Source: Streptomyces sp. ICC1
GTDB lineage: Bacteria; Actinomycetota; Actinomycetes; Streptomycetales; Streptomycetaceae
Assembly (NCBI RefSeq): GCF_003287935.1
Contig: NZ_CP030287.1
Span: 4,430,267-4,494,266 of the forward strand
Length of the DNA stretch: 64,000 bases
Direction: 5' to 3'
Positions 19,971-27,871 of the stretch are shown piece after piece (the stretch's first letter is position 1; every line of letters begins with the position of its first letter). A model generated the notes under the pieces. That model did no database searches and was not told the DNA's origin. It saw only the letters and a program-made list of their open reading frames with translations. A program made the translations under genes and the position numbers.

Positions 19971-22619
19971 ATGACCGCCACGTCTCTCCCGCCTGCCGAA
20001 ACCCCCCTCCCCGCGGGAGGCCGAAGAGGGGTTGGGGCCCAGGTCGGCGCGGTGAAGCGGAATCTCGGATTCCTTTCCGCTCTCGTGGCCGCATTCATAT
20101 CCATGGCCGCCCACACCGCCGGCCTCGCCGCGCACGGCGTGTATCCCTTCGGCGCCATCCCGCGCGCCGACAACGACCTGCGCCACCAATACGTGCCCTT
20201 CCACACCCGCCTGTGGGACCTCCAGCACGGAAATGCCCAGGGCGACCTGCTCTTCAACTGGCAGAGCGGCTACGGCGTCGGATTCCTCGGGGACTTCTTC
20301 ACCTATCTCACCAATCCGTTCTCCTGGCTGGTCGGTGTCCTGCCCCGCCAGCACGCCGAGTTCTCCGTCTACCTGGTCAGCCTTTTCAGCATCGGCCTCG
20401 CCGCCGCCCTGATGACCGTCTACCTCGGCCGGCTGCGCCCCGGCTCGCCCTGGCTGCGCGCCCTGCTCTCCGTCGGCTACGCCGTCTGCGGCTGGGGAGT
20501 CGCCGAGGGCACCGTCGTCCCGATGTGGACCTGGGGCCTGGTCGCCGTACCCCTGCTCGGCATAGCCGCCGACTGGTGCCTGACCGGCCGCCGCTGGGTC
20601 CTCGGCAGCCTCCTGGTCGCCCTCTGCTGGTTCGCCAACTTCTACACCGCCGCCATGGCCACCCTGGCCACCGCGCTCGTCCTCCTCGTACGGCTCCTGC
20701 TCGCCGACGCCGACTGGCGCACCCGGGGCCGGGCGCTGTGGCGGGCCGCCACCATGGCCGGCACCGGACTGCTGCTCGCCGCCCCCGCCGTCCTGGTCTG
20801 CGCCCGGGCCAACCAGCGGTCCCAGCCCACCGAGCTGTACGTCGTCAGCGTGGACACCGACCCGCTGACCTACCTCTCGATGCTCATACCGGGCACTCAC
20901 CCCGGCCGCCCCGCGCCCAACATCTACGCCGGGGTGCTCGTCCTCCTCCTCGTGCTGGCCCTGCCCTTCCAGTCCAAGGTCCGCGTCCGCGAACGCGCCG
21001 CCTGGCTCGGGCTCCTGCTCCTCACCGCCGTCTCCTTCGTCCTCACCCCCACGGCCAAGCTCTGGCAGGGCGGGGCCCTCCCGCACGGCGCCCCCTTCCG
21101 CGAGTCCTTCGTCCTCAGCGGCATGCTCGCCATGGCCGCCTGGATCTGCCTCGCCCACATGCCCCGGCCCCGGGCCCTGCTCGGCGGCGCCGGCCTGCTG
21201 GCCCTGCTCGTCGCGGTGACGTACGACCGCCAGCCGGTCAACGAGTACGCCCTGACGGGCGTCCTGGCCGGCGGCGCCGTCACCACCGTCCTCCTGCTCT
21301 GCTACGCGCGGGGGCTGCGCCGCCCCGCCCGTACGGGCGTCATGGTGCTGCTGGCCGTCTCGGTCTTCGCCGGCACCACGTACGCCGTCTACGGCAACGC
21401 CGTCGTCGACGACCCCCGCCGGCGCGGACCCGTCCGCCCGCAGACGATGACCACGCTCGGCGCGGACGCGCACCGGACCCTGCGGGACCGGGAGGACTGG
21501 CCCGCCACCCGCTCCGACGCCGGACCCGACATCTTCGTCACCAACAACGACGCCATGCTCGTGGGCGGCCAGGGCGGCGCCTACTACAGCAGCTACGTGA
21601 GCGTGGAGACCGCGCGCGGACTGCGCGGCCTCGGCCTCGGCCAGGCCATGGGCGGCCGCCACCTGTGGCCCGCGCACGACCCGGTCCTGCGGGCCCTGCT
21701 CGGCGTCGGCACCGTCCTGGAGCCGGCCGGCGGGAACGGCGTCACCGCGCGCACCGTGCCCGCCCCGCCGCTCGTCACCCTCCGCCCGCCCGGCAGCGAC
21801 CAGGCCTACGGGGCCCCCGAGGACTCGGTCTGGGCCCGGCGCCATGCCGCCCTCGGCGCCAGGGTGTACACCGTGCCCCCGCTCTCCCACGCCGGCGGGC
21901 CGGCCGCTCCCGACACCGGACGGGGCTTCGCCCTGCCCAGGGCCGAGGGCGAGGGCCCGGAGCACTGGACCGCGTTCACCTCGCGGTGCGCCCCGGGACA
22001 GCGGGCCTTCCTGTACGCGCCCGACCTGAACGCCACCGTCGAGGTCCAGGGCACCGCCCGGCGCGAGGGGTTCTTCGGCAAGCCTCCCGCCGTCAGCGCA
22101 CCGCTCAAGGAACTGGGCCCGGTCCCCGCCGACGGCCGCTTCACCTTCTCCGTCCGCACCCCGAAGGACGGCCAGCTCCTGCCGCCCGACGCGCTCGGCT
22201 GCCTGGACCAGGCCGCCTTCGACGCGGCCGTGGCCCGTTTGAAGGCCACCGGGCCCACGCGGTTCACCACCGGCGGCCACAGCGTCGAGGCCCGGCTCCC
22301 CAAGGGCTCGACCGGCACGGCCGTGATCGCCACCACCGCCTCCCCCGGCTGGACCTGCTCCGTCGACGGCGGCCCGGCCCGCGCCCCGATCTCGTACCAC
22401 GGGCTGCTCGGCGTCCCGTTGGGCGCCGCGGGCGCCGACCGGCTCTCGTGCTCGTACCTCCCCGAGGGTCTGAGCGCGGGCCTGGCCGGCACCGGTGCGG
22501 GCGCACTTGTCATCGCCGGCGTCCTGGCCCGCGCCGGGTGGCGGCGGCGCGCGGATGTGATCAATTCCGAGTTCCGGCAGGGAACGGATCGGCCCGTCGG
22601 GCGCTCTAGCCCCGTGTGA
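19971..22619 (+). CDS. YfhO-family polytopic membrane protein
   Basis: The 882-residue protein begins with a short soluble tail and a hydrophobic helix, then DNDLRHQYVPFHTRLWDLQHGN, LLFNWQSGYGVGF and many membrane helices up to about residue 480. A large extracytoplasmic domain follows and a last helix lies near residue 855. This is the layout of YfhO/GT-C-like proteins, which in Firmicutes modify lipoteichoic acids or other envelope glycopolymers with sugars. The ATG at 19971 follows GAGGG. Its stop overlaps the esterase start by four bases, so the two proteins are made together. A glycosyl or acyl modification of the envelope is a reasonable inference. Confidence 0.87.
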   Translation: MTATSLPPAETPLPAGGRRGVGAQVGAVKRNLGFLSALVAAFISMAAHTAGLAAHGVYPFGAIPRADNDLRHQYVPFHTRLWDLQHGNAQGDLLFNWQSGYGVGFLGDFFTYLTNPFSWLVGVLPRQHAEFSVYLVSLFSIGLAAALMTVYLGRLRPGSPWLRALLSVGYAVCGWGVAEGTVVPMWTWGLVAVPLLGIAADWCLTGRRWVLGSLLVALCWFANFYTAAMATLATALVLLVRLLLADADWRTRGRALWRAATMAGTGLLLAAPAVLVCARANQRSQPTELYVVSVDTDPLTYLSMLIPGTHPGRPAPNIYAGVLVLLLVLALPFQSKVRVRERAAWLGLLLLTAVSFVLTPTAKLWQGGALPHGAPFRESFVLSGMLAMAAWICLAHMPRPRALLGGAGLLALLVAVTYDRQPVNEYALTGVLAGGAVTTVLLLCYARGLRRPARTGVMVLLAVSVFAGTTYAVYGNAVVDDPRRRGPVRPQTMTTLGADAHRTLRDREDWPATRSDAGPDIFVTNNDAMLVGGQGGAYYSSYVSVETARGLRGLGLGQAMGGRHLWPAHDPVLRALLGVGTVLEPAGGNGVTARTVPAPPLVTLRPPGSDQAYGAPEDSVWARRHAALGARVYTVPPLSHAGGPAAPDTGRGFALPRAEGEGPEHWTAFTSRCAPGQRAFLYAPDLNATVEVQGTARREGFFGKPPAVSAPLKELGPVPADGRFTFSVRTPKDGQLLPPDALGCLDQAAFDAAVARLKATGPTRFTTGGHSVEARLPKGSTGTAVIATTASPGWTCSVDGGPARAPISYHGLLGVPLGAAGADRLSCSYLPEGLSAGLAGTGAGALVIAGVLARAGWRRRADVINSEFRQGTDRPVGRSSPV

Positions 22620-23728
22620 ATCTGACTGGCGACTCGCTCTTCGTGACGGCCCTCCTGGCCACGGCCCTGATGTTCGCGGCCGCCGTACGGCTGTGGCCGC
22701 GCCTCGCACGGCGGGGATGGCGGTCCGTCACGGGCCGGATCGCCCTCGTCCTCGCGATCCAGGTGCTGACCCTCTCGGCCGTCGGCCTCGCGGCGAACCG
22801 CGCCTTCCTGATCTACGGCTCCTGGGCCGAGCTGGCCGGCCGGGAGAAGGCGCCGACCGTCAGCGGGCAGGACGCGGGCGGCACTTCGGCGCTGAAGGTG
22901 ACCGGCCGGCAGAAGCCGTGGGTGCCCGGCGGCGAGAGCCGGCACCTGGGCGGCGAGATCGAGAAGGTCATGATCCAGGGGGAGCGCTCCAAGATCGCCA
23001 CCCCGGCCTACGTGTACCTGCCGCCGGAGTACTTCCAGAAGGGGAACGAGCACCGGACCTTCCCGGCCGCCGTCGTCCTCACCGGGTTCCCCGGCACGGC
23101 GGAGAACCTGCTGAAGCCGCTGCCCTACCCCAAGACCGCGCTGGGCCTGGTCAAACAGAAGAAGATGAACCCGATGATCCTGGTGCTGATGCGGCCCACC
23201 GTCGCACCGCCGGTGAACACCCAGTGCGTCGACGTACCGGGCGGCCCGCAGACCGAGACGTTCTTCGGATCCGACCTCCCCAAGGCACTGGCCGGCGCCT
23301 ACCGCATCGGGGCCGCCCCCCGCGGCCTCGGCATCATGGGCGACTCCACCGGCGGCTACTGCGCGCTGAAGATCGCCCTGCAGCACCCGGAGTCGTACGC
23401 GGCCGGCGTGGGGCTGTCCGCGGACTACGAGCCCGAGATCGACGAGGACTCCGGAGACCTCTTCCGCGGCAACGAGGAGGAGAAGAAGCGCTCCGACCTG
23501 CTGTGGAGCCTGGACCACCTGCCCCAGGGGAACACCTCCCTGCTCGTCACCACCTCGCTCCAGGGCGAGAGCAACTACCGTCCGACGCTGGAGTTCATCA
23601 AGAAGGTGAAGAGCCCCGCGCGCGTCTCCTCGATCACCCTCGACCGCGGCGGCCACAGCTTCAACACGTGGAACCGGGAGATCCCGCCGGCGCTGGAATG
23701 GCTCGGCGCCCGCCTCGCCGCCGGCTAG
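22616..23728 (+). CDS. Membrane-anchored esterase of the alpha/beta hydrolase (esterase D/mycolyltransferase-like) type
   Basis: The 370-residue product has two N-terminal hydrophobic segments (about residues 8-26 and 40-60) and then an extracytoplasmic alpha/beta hydrolase. The nucleophile elbow GDSTGGY places the catalytic serine at S244; the catalytic His is in RGGHSFNTWNRE near residue 350, and an acid lies in between. This is the layout of antigen 85/esterase D-type proteins. The GTG start lies within the GTGA that ends the YfhO-like gene. Its coupling suggests both act on the same surface polymer or lipid. Confidence 0.87.
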   Translation: MNLTGDSLFVTALLATALMFAAAVRLWPRLARRGWRSVTGRIALVLAIQVLTLSAVGLAANRAFLIYGSWAELAGREKAPTVSGQDAGGTSALKVTGRQKPWVPGGESRHLGGEIEKVMIQGERSKIATPAYVYLPPEYFQKGNEHRTFPAAVVLTGFPGTAENLLKPLPYPKTALGLVKQKKMNPMILVLMRPTVAPPVNTQCVDVPGGPQTETFFGSDLPKALAGAYRIGAAPRGLGIMGDSTGGYCALKIALQHPESYAAGVGLSADYEPEIDEDSGDLFRGNEEEKKRSDLLWSLDHLPQGNTSLLVTTSLQGESNYRPTLEFIKKVKSPARVSSITLDRGGHSFNTWNREIPPALEWLGARLAAG

Positions 23729-23782
23729 TGCTGTGACCGGCACCGCAAGCGTTCGGACGGCCACCAACCTCGGGGGAGTGAC

Positions 23783-24919
23783 TCAGGTCCCTGAGGTGAG
23801 GGTGGCCGGGGTCGGGCCGGCCGGGCGGACCGTGATGCTGTACGCCGCCCCGCGCGGGACGGAGCGGAAGGCCGGGACGTGCGCGGGCAGCAGGTGCTCG
23901 AGCAGGACCGTCGACTCGCGCAGGGCGAACTGCAGCCCGAGACAGGCGCGGGGCCCGATGCCGAAGGGTACGTACCCGCCCGGGAGGGTCGGACGGCCGC
24001 CCGGGACGGTGAAGCGCAGCGGGTCGAAGCGCTCCGGGTCCGGCCACAGCACGGGGTCGCGGTGCGCGAGGTACGGGCAGACGACCACATCGGTGCCCGC
24101 CTCGATCGCGTAGCCGGCCAGGACGTCGTCCTCGACCGCGTGGCGCGGCAGGATCCACGCGGACGGGTACAGCCGCAGCGTCTCGCTGACCAGCGCTTGC
24201 ACGGCCTCCCGCCGCTCCGCCGAGCCCGCGCCGCCCGCCGCCAGGGCCTGCTCGCGGGCCTGCGGATGCCGGTCCAGGAGCAGGTACAGCCAGGTCAGCG
24301 TGGAGGCCGTGGTCTCGTGACCGGCGACCAGGAGCGTGACCAGCTCGTCGCGGATCAGCCGGTCCGTGTACTCGGGCCGCTCGGCCGAAGCCTCCACCAA
24401 CAGGTGCAGCAGGCCCGGCCCGTCGGGCCCGGCAGTGCCCCGGCGCGCGGCGGCGATCGCGTGCTCGGCGACGGCGTCGATCCGGGCCAGGTCCGCCGCG
24501 ACGGCCTCCCCGGCGTCCGCGGTATCGGCCGGCAGCGTCGGCAGCGCCGCCACCACGGCCGCGACGGCGGCCAGTTCGCGCTCGGTGTCCGCGTCGAGCG
24601 GGTGTCCGGTCAAGGAGCGCCAGATGGTGTCGAGGGCGAAGCGCCGCATCTCCTCGCCGACGTCCAGGACCTGTCCGGAACGGGCGTACGCGGCCCAGCG
24701 CGCGGCGGTGGCCCGCGCGGCCCCGGCGATCCGCTGCTCGTAGCGGCGCATCCCGGTCCCGGTGAACTGCGACTGCAGGAGCCGCCGTTGCCGCTTCCAC
24801 GCCTCCCCGGTCGCCGCGAGCACACCGTCGCCGATCAACAGGCGGGCGCGGTGCGACCGTTTGACGTACCGCTGAGGGTGCTGCGCCAGGCCGTGCTGCC
24901 CCCGTACTTGCGCCCCCAC
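23783..24919 (-). pseudogene. Cytochrome P450 lacking its N-terminal region
   Basis: The body of a P450 is clear: the I-helix oxygen-binding motif AGHETTAS, the ExxR motif ETLR, and the heme-ligand loop FGIGPRACLGLQFA with its cysteine. Homology begins only at about QHPQRYVKRS, just before the B/C-helix region, so about 70-90 residues (the A-helix and beta-1 sheet) are absent. The frame stays open upstream to 25417 but there it reads through a low-complexity repeat array, not P450 sequence. The GTG at 24919 is the nearest plausible start and has no good ribosome site. I judge it non-functional or severely truncated. No ferredoxin gene is adjacent. Confidence 0.6.
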
Positions 24920-24949
24920 CAGGCCCGCCGGCACAGCCCGCAGCCCAGG

Positions 24950-25370
24950 CGCGGGCGCAGCCCCGTACACGGGCGCAGCCCTCAGCCCAGGCACGGGGCG
25001 CAGCCCCACAGCCCCGTACACGGGCGCAGCCCCGCGGCGCCCCCCAGCCCGCAAGCCGGGCGCGGGCACGACCCGCAAGCCGGGCGCGGGCACAGCCCCG
25101 TACACGGGCGCAGCCCGCAGCCCAGGCACGGGGCGCAGCCCCGCAGCCCCGTACACGGGCGCAGCCGCGCGGCGCCCGCCGACCTGCAGCCCGGGGCGCG
25201 GGCGCAGCCCCGCAGGCGAGGAGCGGGCACGGCCCTGTACACGGGCGCAGCCCCGCAAGCCTGACACGCGCGCGGCCCCGTACACCGGCGCAGCCGCGCG
25301 GCGCCCGCCGGCCCGCAGGCCGGGCGCGGGCGCAGCCCCGCAGGCCGGGCTCGGGGTCCGGGGCGGAGCC
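24950..25370. repeat. Degenerate higher-order GC repeat array
   Basis: A hairpin-forming core CCCGTACACGGGCGCAGCC recurs, with small changes, near 24963, 25013, 25098, 25149, 25235 and 25278. Spacings alternate between about 50 and 85 bases, giving a larger unit of about 136 bases present roughly three times. Related GCAAGCCGGGCGCGGGCA blocks fill the gaps. All six frames are almost open, but none reads as a known protein. It lies directly upstream of the truncated P450. Confidence 0.75.
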
Positions 25371-25420
25371 CCGGGGAACGGGCGAAGGGCGGGGAGGGGC
25401 AAGCCCCGCAGGGCCACGGC

Positions 25421-25560
25421 TCAGGCGGAAGTCCGCTTGCGCGGCGCCGCCTTCTTCGCAGCAGCGGCAGCAGCGCCCGTACCGGAGCCACCGGAGCCAC
25501 CGGAGGCCGACTTCGCGGCACCCGCCTTCCCCGAGGCCGTCTTCTTCGCGGCGGCACCCG
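25421..25560 (-). pseudogene. Orphan Lys/Ala-rich C-terminal tail
   Basis: On the minus strand a frame ending at TGA 25423-25421 reads KKTASGKAGAAKSASGG, then a Gly/Ser/Ala run and AAAAAAKKAAPRKRTSA before the stop. This is the style of Lys/Ala-rich DNA-binding tails of Streptomyces nucleoid or topoisomerase-type proteins. No start codon or upstream domain is present before the divergent ssuA-like gene. I read it as the remnant of a lost gene; the parent family is not certain. Confidence 0.4.
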
Positions 25561-25668
25561 AGGTCGATGCCGAGGCCGAGGGCGCTGGACCGTTCCCCGC
25601 TCCTCCCGCGCCCTTGCACTCCGCTTCCCCTGCCCTGGTTCCCGTACGAGAGATCGAAGACGAACGCC

Positions 25669-26712
25669 ATGAGACGTCACCACGCCCTGCCCCTGCTGGC
25701 CTCGCTGATTCCGCTGTCGCTGGTCCTGACCGCCTGCGGCGGCAGTTCTGCCGCCGACACCGGGGCCGGTTCCAAGGACGGCGCCAAGAGCGCCGCGAAG
25801 ATCACACTCAACGTGGGTGACCAGAAGGGCGGTTCCGAATCGCTGCTGCGGGCCGCCGGCGAGCTGGACGAGCTCGGCTACGAGATCAAGTGGTCCACGT
25901 TCACGTCCGGACCGCCGCTGCTGGAGGCCGTCAACGCCAAGGCCGTCGACATCGGCAGCGTCGGCAACACCCCGCCCGTCTTCGCCGCCGCGGCCAAGTC
26001 GAAGATCACGGTGGTGGGTGCCACGCACGGTTCCTCCTCCGGCGAGGCGATCCTGGTGCCCAAGGACTCCCCCCTCCAGACCCCCGCCGAGCTGCGCGGC
26101 AAGAAGGTCGCGGTGGCGCAGGGCAGTTCGGCCCACTTCCAGCTGATCGCCAGCCTCCAGCAGGCCGGTCTGGCCCCGACCGACGTACAGATCACCCTGC
26201 TCCAGCCGGCCGACGCGCTGGCCGCCTTCAACAGCGGCAAGGTCGACGCCTGGGCCGTGTGGGACCCGTACACCTCGCAGGTGCTGCGTTCCGGCGCCCG
26301 CGTCCTGACCAGCGGCGAGGGGATCGTCAACGGGCTCGGCTTCCAGGTGGCGGCGCCCTCCGCGCTTGCGGACGAGGCGAAGTCCAAGGCCATCGGGGAC
26401 CTCCTCGTGCGCCTCCAGCGCGCCCAGGAGTGGGTGTTCAAGCACCCGGAGGAGTGGGCCAAGGTCTGGTCGAAGGAGACCGGGCTGCCGTACGAGGTGG
26501 CTTTCGACGCGGTCAAGCGCAGCAACGGCACCCGGATCCCGGTCGCCATCGACGACGCGGCCGTCGCCTCGGAGCAGAAGATCGCCGACACCTTCACGGA
26601 GCTGAAGCTGATCCCGGGCAAGGTCGCCTTCAAGGACTTCGTCGACACCCGCTTCAACCGGGACCTGCCGCCCTCCACCACCCCCGCCCGCACGTACGGG
26701 AAGGAATCCTGA
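25669..26712 (+). CDS. ssuA: Aliphatic sulfonate-type ABC transporter substrate-binding lipoprotein
   Basis: The 347-residue protein starts with a lipoprotein signal: MRRHH, a hydrophobic stretch and a lipobox with C23 in VLTACGG. The mature part is a SsuA/TauA-like binding protein, with GDQKGGSE near the start, EAVNAKAVDIGSVGNTPPVFA in the first lobe and GKVDAWAVWDPYTSQV in the second. It should capture sulfonates or related anions outside the membrane. The next gene is an SsuD-like monooxygenase starting within TGATG of this stop. No SsuB ATPase or SsuC permease is present nearby, so the membrane partners must be encoded elsewhere. Confidence 0.85.
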   Translation: MRRHHALPLLASLIPLSLVLTACGGSSAADTGAGSKDGAKSAAKITLNVGDQKGGSESLLRAAGELDELGYEIKWSTFTSGPPLLEAVNAKAVDIGSVGNTPPVFAAAAKSKITVVGATHGSSSGEAILVPKDSPLQTPAELRGKKVAVAQGSSAHFQLIASLQQAGLAPTDVQITLLQPADALAAFNSGKVDAWAVWDPYTSQVLRSGARVLTSGEGIVNGLGFQVAAPSALADEAKSKAIGDLLVRLQRAQEWVFKHPEEWAKVWSKETGLPYEVAFDAVKRSNGTRIPVAIDDAAVASEQKIADTFTELKLIPGKVAFKDFVDTRFNRDLPPSTTPARTYGKES

Positions 26713-27806
26713 TGACGGTACGACTGCACTGGTTCCTGCCGACCGGCGGCGACGGCCGCACCCTGGTCGACCGGCACGCCTACGCCGCCAACCACGCGGC
26801 GTCCGGGGTGCGCGAGCCCGACATCGAGTACCTCGCGCAGATCGCGAAGGCCGCCGAGCGGCTCGGCTTCGAGGCGGTGCTGACCCCGACCGGGACCTGG
26901 TGCGAGGACGCCTGGCTGACGACGGTTGCGCTCGCCCAGCACACCGAGCGGCTCAAGTTCCTGGTGGCCTTCCGGCCCGGGGTCATCTCGCCGACGCTGG
27001 CCGCGCAGATGGCGGCGACGTACCAGCGGATCACGCGCGGCCGACTGCTGCTCAACGTGGTGACGGGAGGCGACTCGGCGGAGCAGCGCCGCTTCGGGGA
27101 CCACCTCGACCACGACCGGCGCTACGAGCGCACCGCCGAGTTCCTCGCGGTCGTACGGGGCGTCTGGGGCGAGCAGCCCTTCGACTTCCACGGCGAGCAC
27201 TACCGGGTCGACGGCGGGCTCACGGCGGTGCCGCCGGACCCGCTGCCGGAGATCTTCTTCGGCGGGTCCTCGGCCGCGGCGGGCCCCGTGGCCGCCGAGC
27301 ACGCGGACGTGTACCTGACGTGGGGCGAGCGGCCGCAGGAGGTGAAGGATAAGGTCGACTGGATCCGCTCGCTGGCCGAGGAGCGGGGGCGGACGGTCAC
27401 GTTCGGCATCCGCCTCCACACCATCTCGCGGGATTCGGCGAAGGAGGCCTGGAGCGCGGCGGACCGGCTCCTCGCGGACCTGGACGACGCGTCCATCGCC
27501 ACGGCGCAGTCGCTGCTGGGGGCGAGCGAGTCGGTGGGCCAGCAGCGGATGCTCGCCCTGCACGGCGGCTCGCGCGACAAGCTGGAGATCTCCCCCAACC
27601 TGTGGGCGGGTGTCGGCTTGGTGCGCGGTGGCGCGGGTACGGCGCTGGTCGGCAGCCACGGGGACGTGGCGGACCGGATCGAGGAGTACCACGCGCTCGG
27701 GATCGAGCACTTCGTGCTGTCGGGCTATCCGCACCTGGAGGAGGCGTACTGGTTCGGCGAGGGGGTGACCCCGGAGCTCGCGGCGCGCGGCCTGCTCGCG
27801 CCCTGA
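26712..27806 (+). CDS. ssuD: LLM-class FMNH2-dependent alkanesulfonate monooxygenase
   Basis: The 364-residue protein is a luciferase-like monooxygenase with SsuD-type sequence: LHWFLPTGGDGRTL at the N-terminus, AERLGFEAVLTPTGTWCEDAW, ERLKFLVAFRPGVISPTLAAQMAATYQRITRGRLLLNVVTGGD, and the SSAAAGPVAAEHADVYLTWGE substrate-loop region. SsuD cleaves C-S bonds of alkanesulfonates to sulfite and aldehyde, using reduced FMN from a partner reductase. No flavin reductase gene is adjacent, although the next gene is a flavoprotein. It overlaps the binding-protein stop by one base, indicating one operon for scavenging organosulfur. Confidence 0.88.
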   Translation: MTVRLHWFLPTGGDGRTLVDRHAYAANHAASGVREPDIEYLAQIAKAAERLGFEAVLTPTGTWCEDAWLTTVALAQHTERLKFLVAFRPGVISPTLAAQMAATYQRITRGRLLLNVVTGGDSAEQRRFGDHLDHDRRYERTAEFLAVVRGVWGEQPFDFHGEHYRVDGGLTAVPPDPLPEIFFGGSSAAAGPVAAEHADVYLTWGERPQEVKDKVDWIRSLAEERGRTVTFGIRLHTISRDSAKEAWSAADRLLADLDDASIATAQSLLGASESVGQQRMLALHGGSRDKLEISPNLWAGVGLVRGGAGTALVGSHGDVADRIEEYHALGIEHFVLSGYPHLEEAYWFGEGVTPELAARGLLAP

Positions 27807-27871
27807 CCCCGGAACCGGCGGGTGTCCCCGGTCCCGGGAAGATCTCGACGCCACCGCCAGTTGGTAGAACC

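Noticed and set aside
19665..22709. Leftward 1014-residue open frame over the YfhO gene
   Set aside because: The rightward frame encodes a membrane protein with strong family features and a coupled neighbour; the leftward one has none.
24950..25370. Possible CRISPR array
   Set aside because: The repeated cores are uneven in spacing and sequence, there are no unique spacers of constant length, and no cas genes are present.
24982..26445. Leftward frame through the repeat array and over ssuA
   Set aside because: It mixes the antisense of a clear lipoprotein with repeat sequence and has no recognisable domain.
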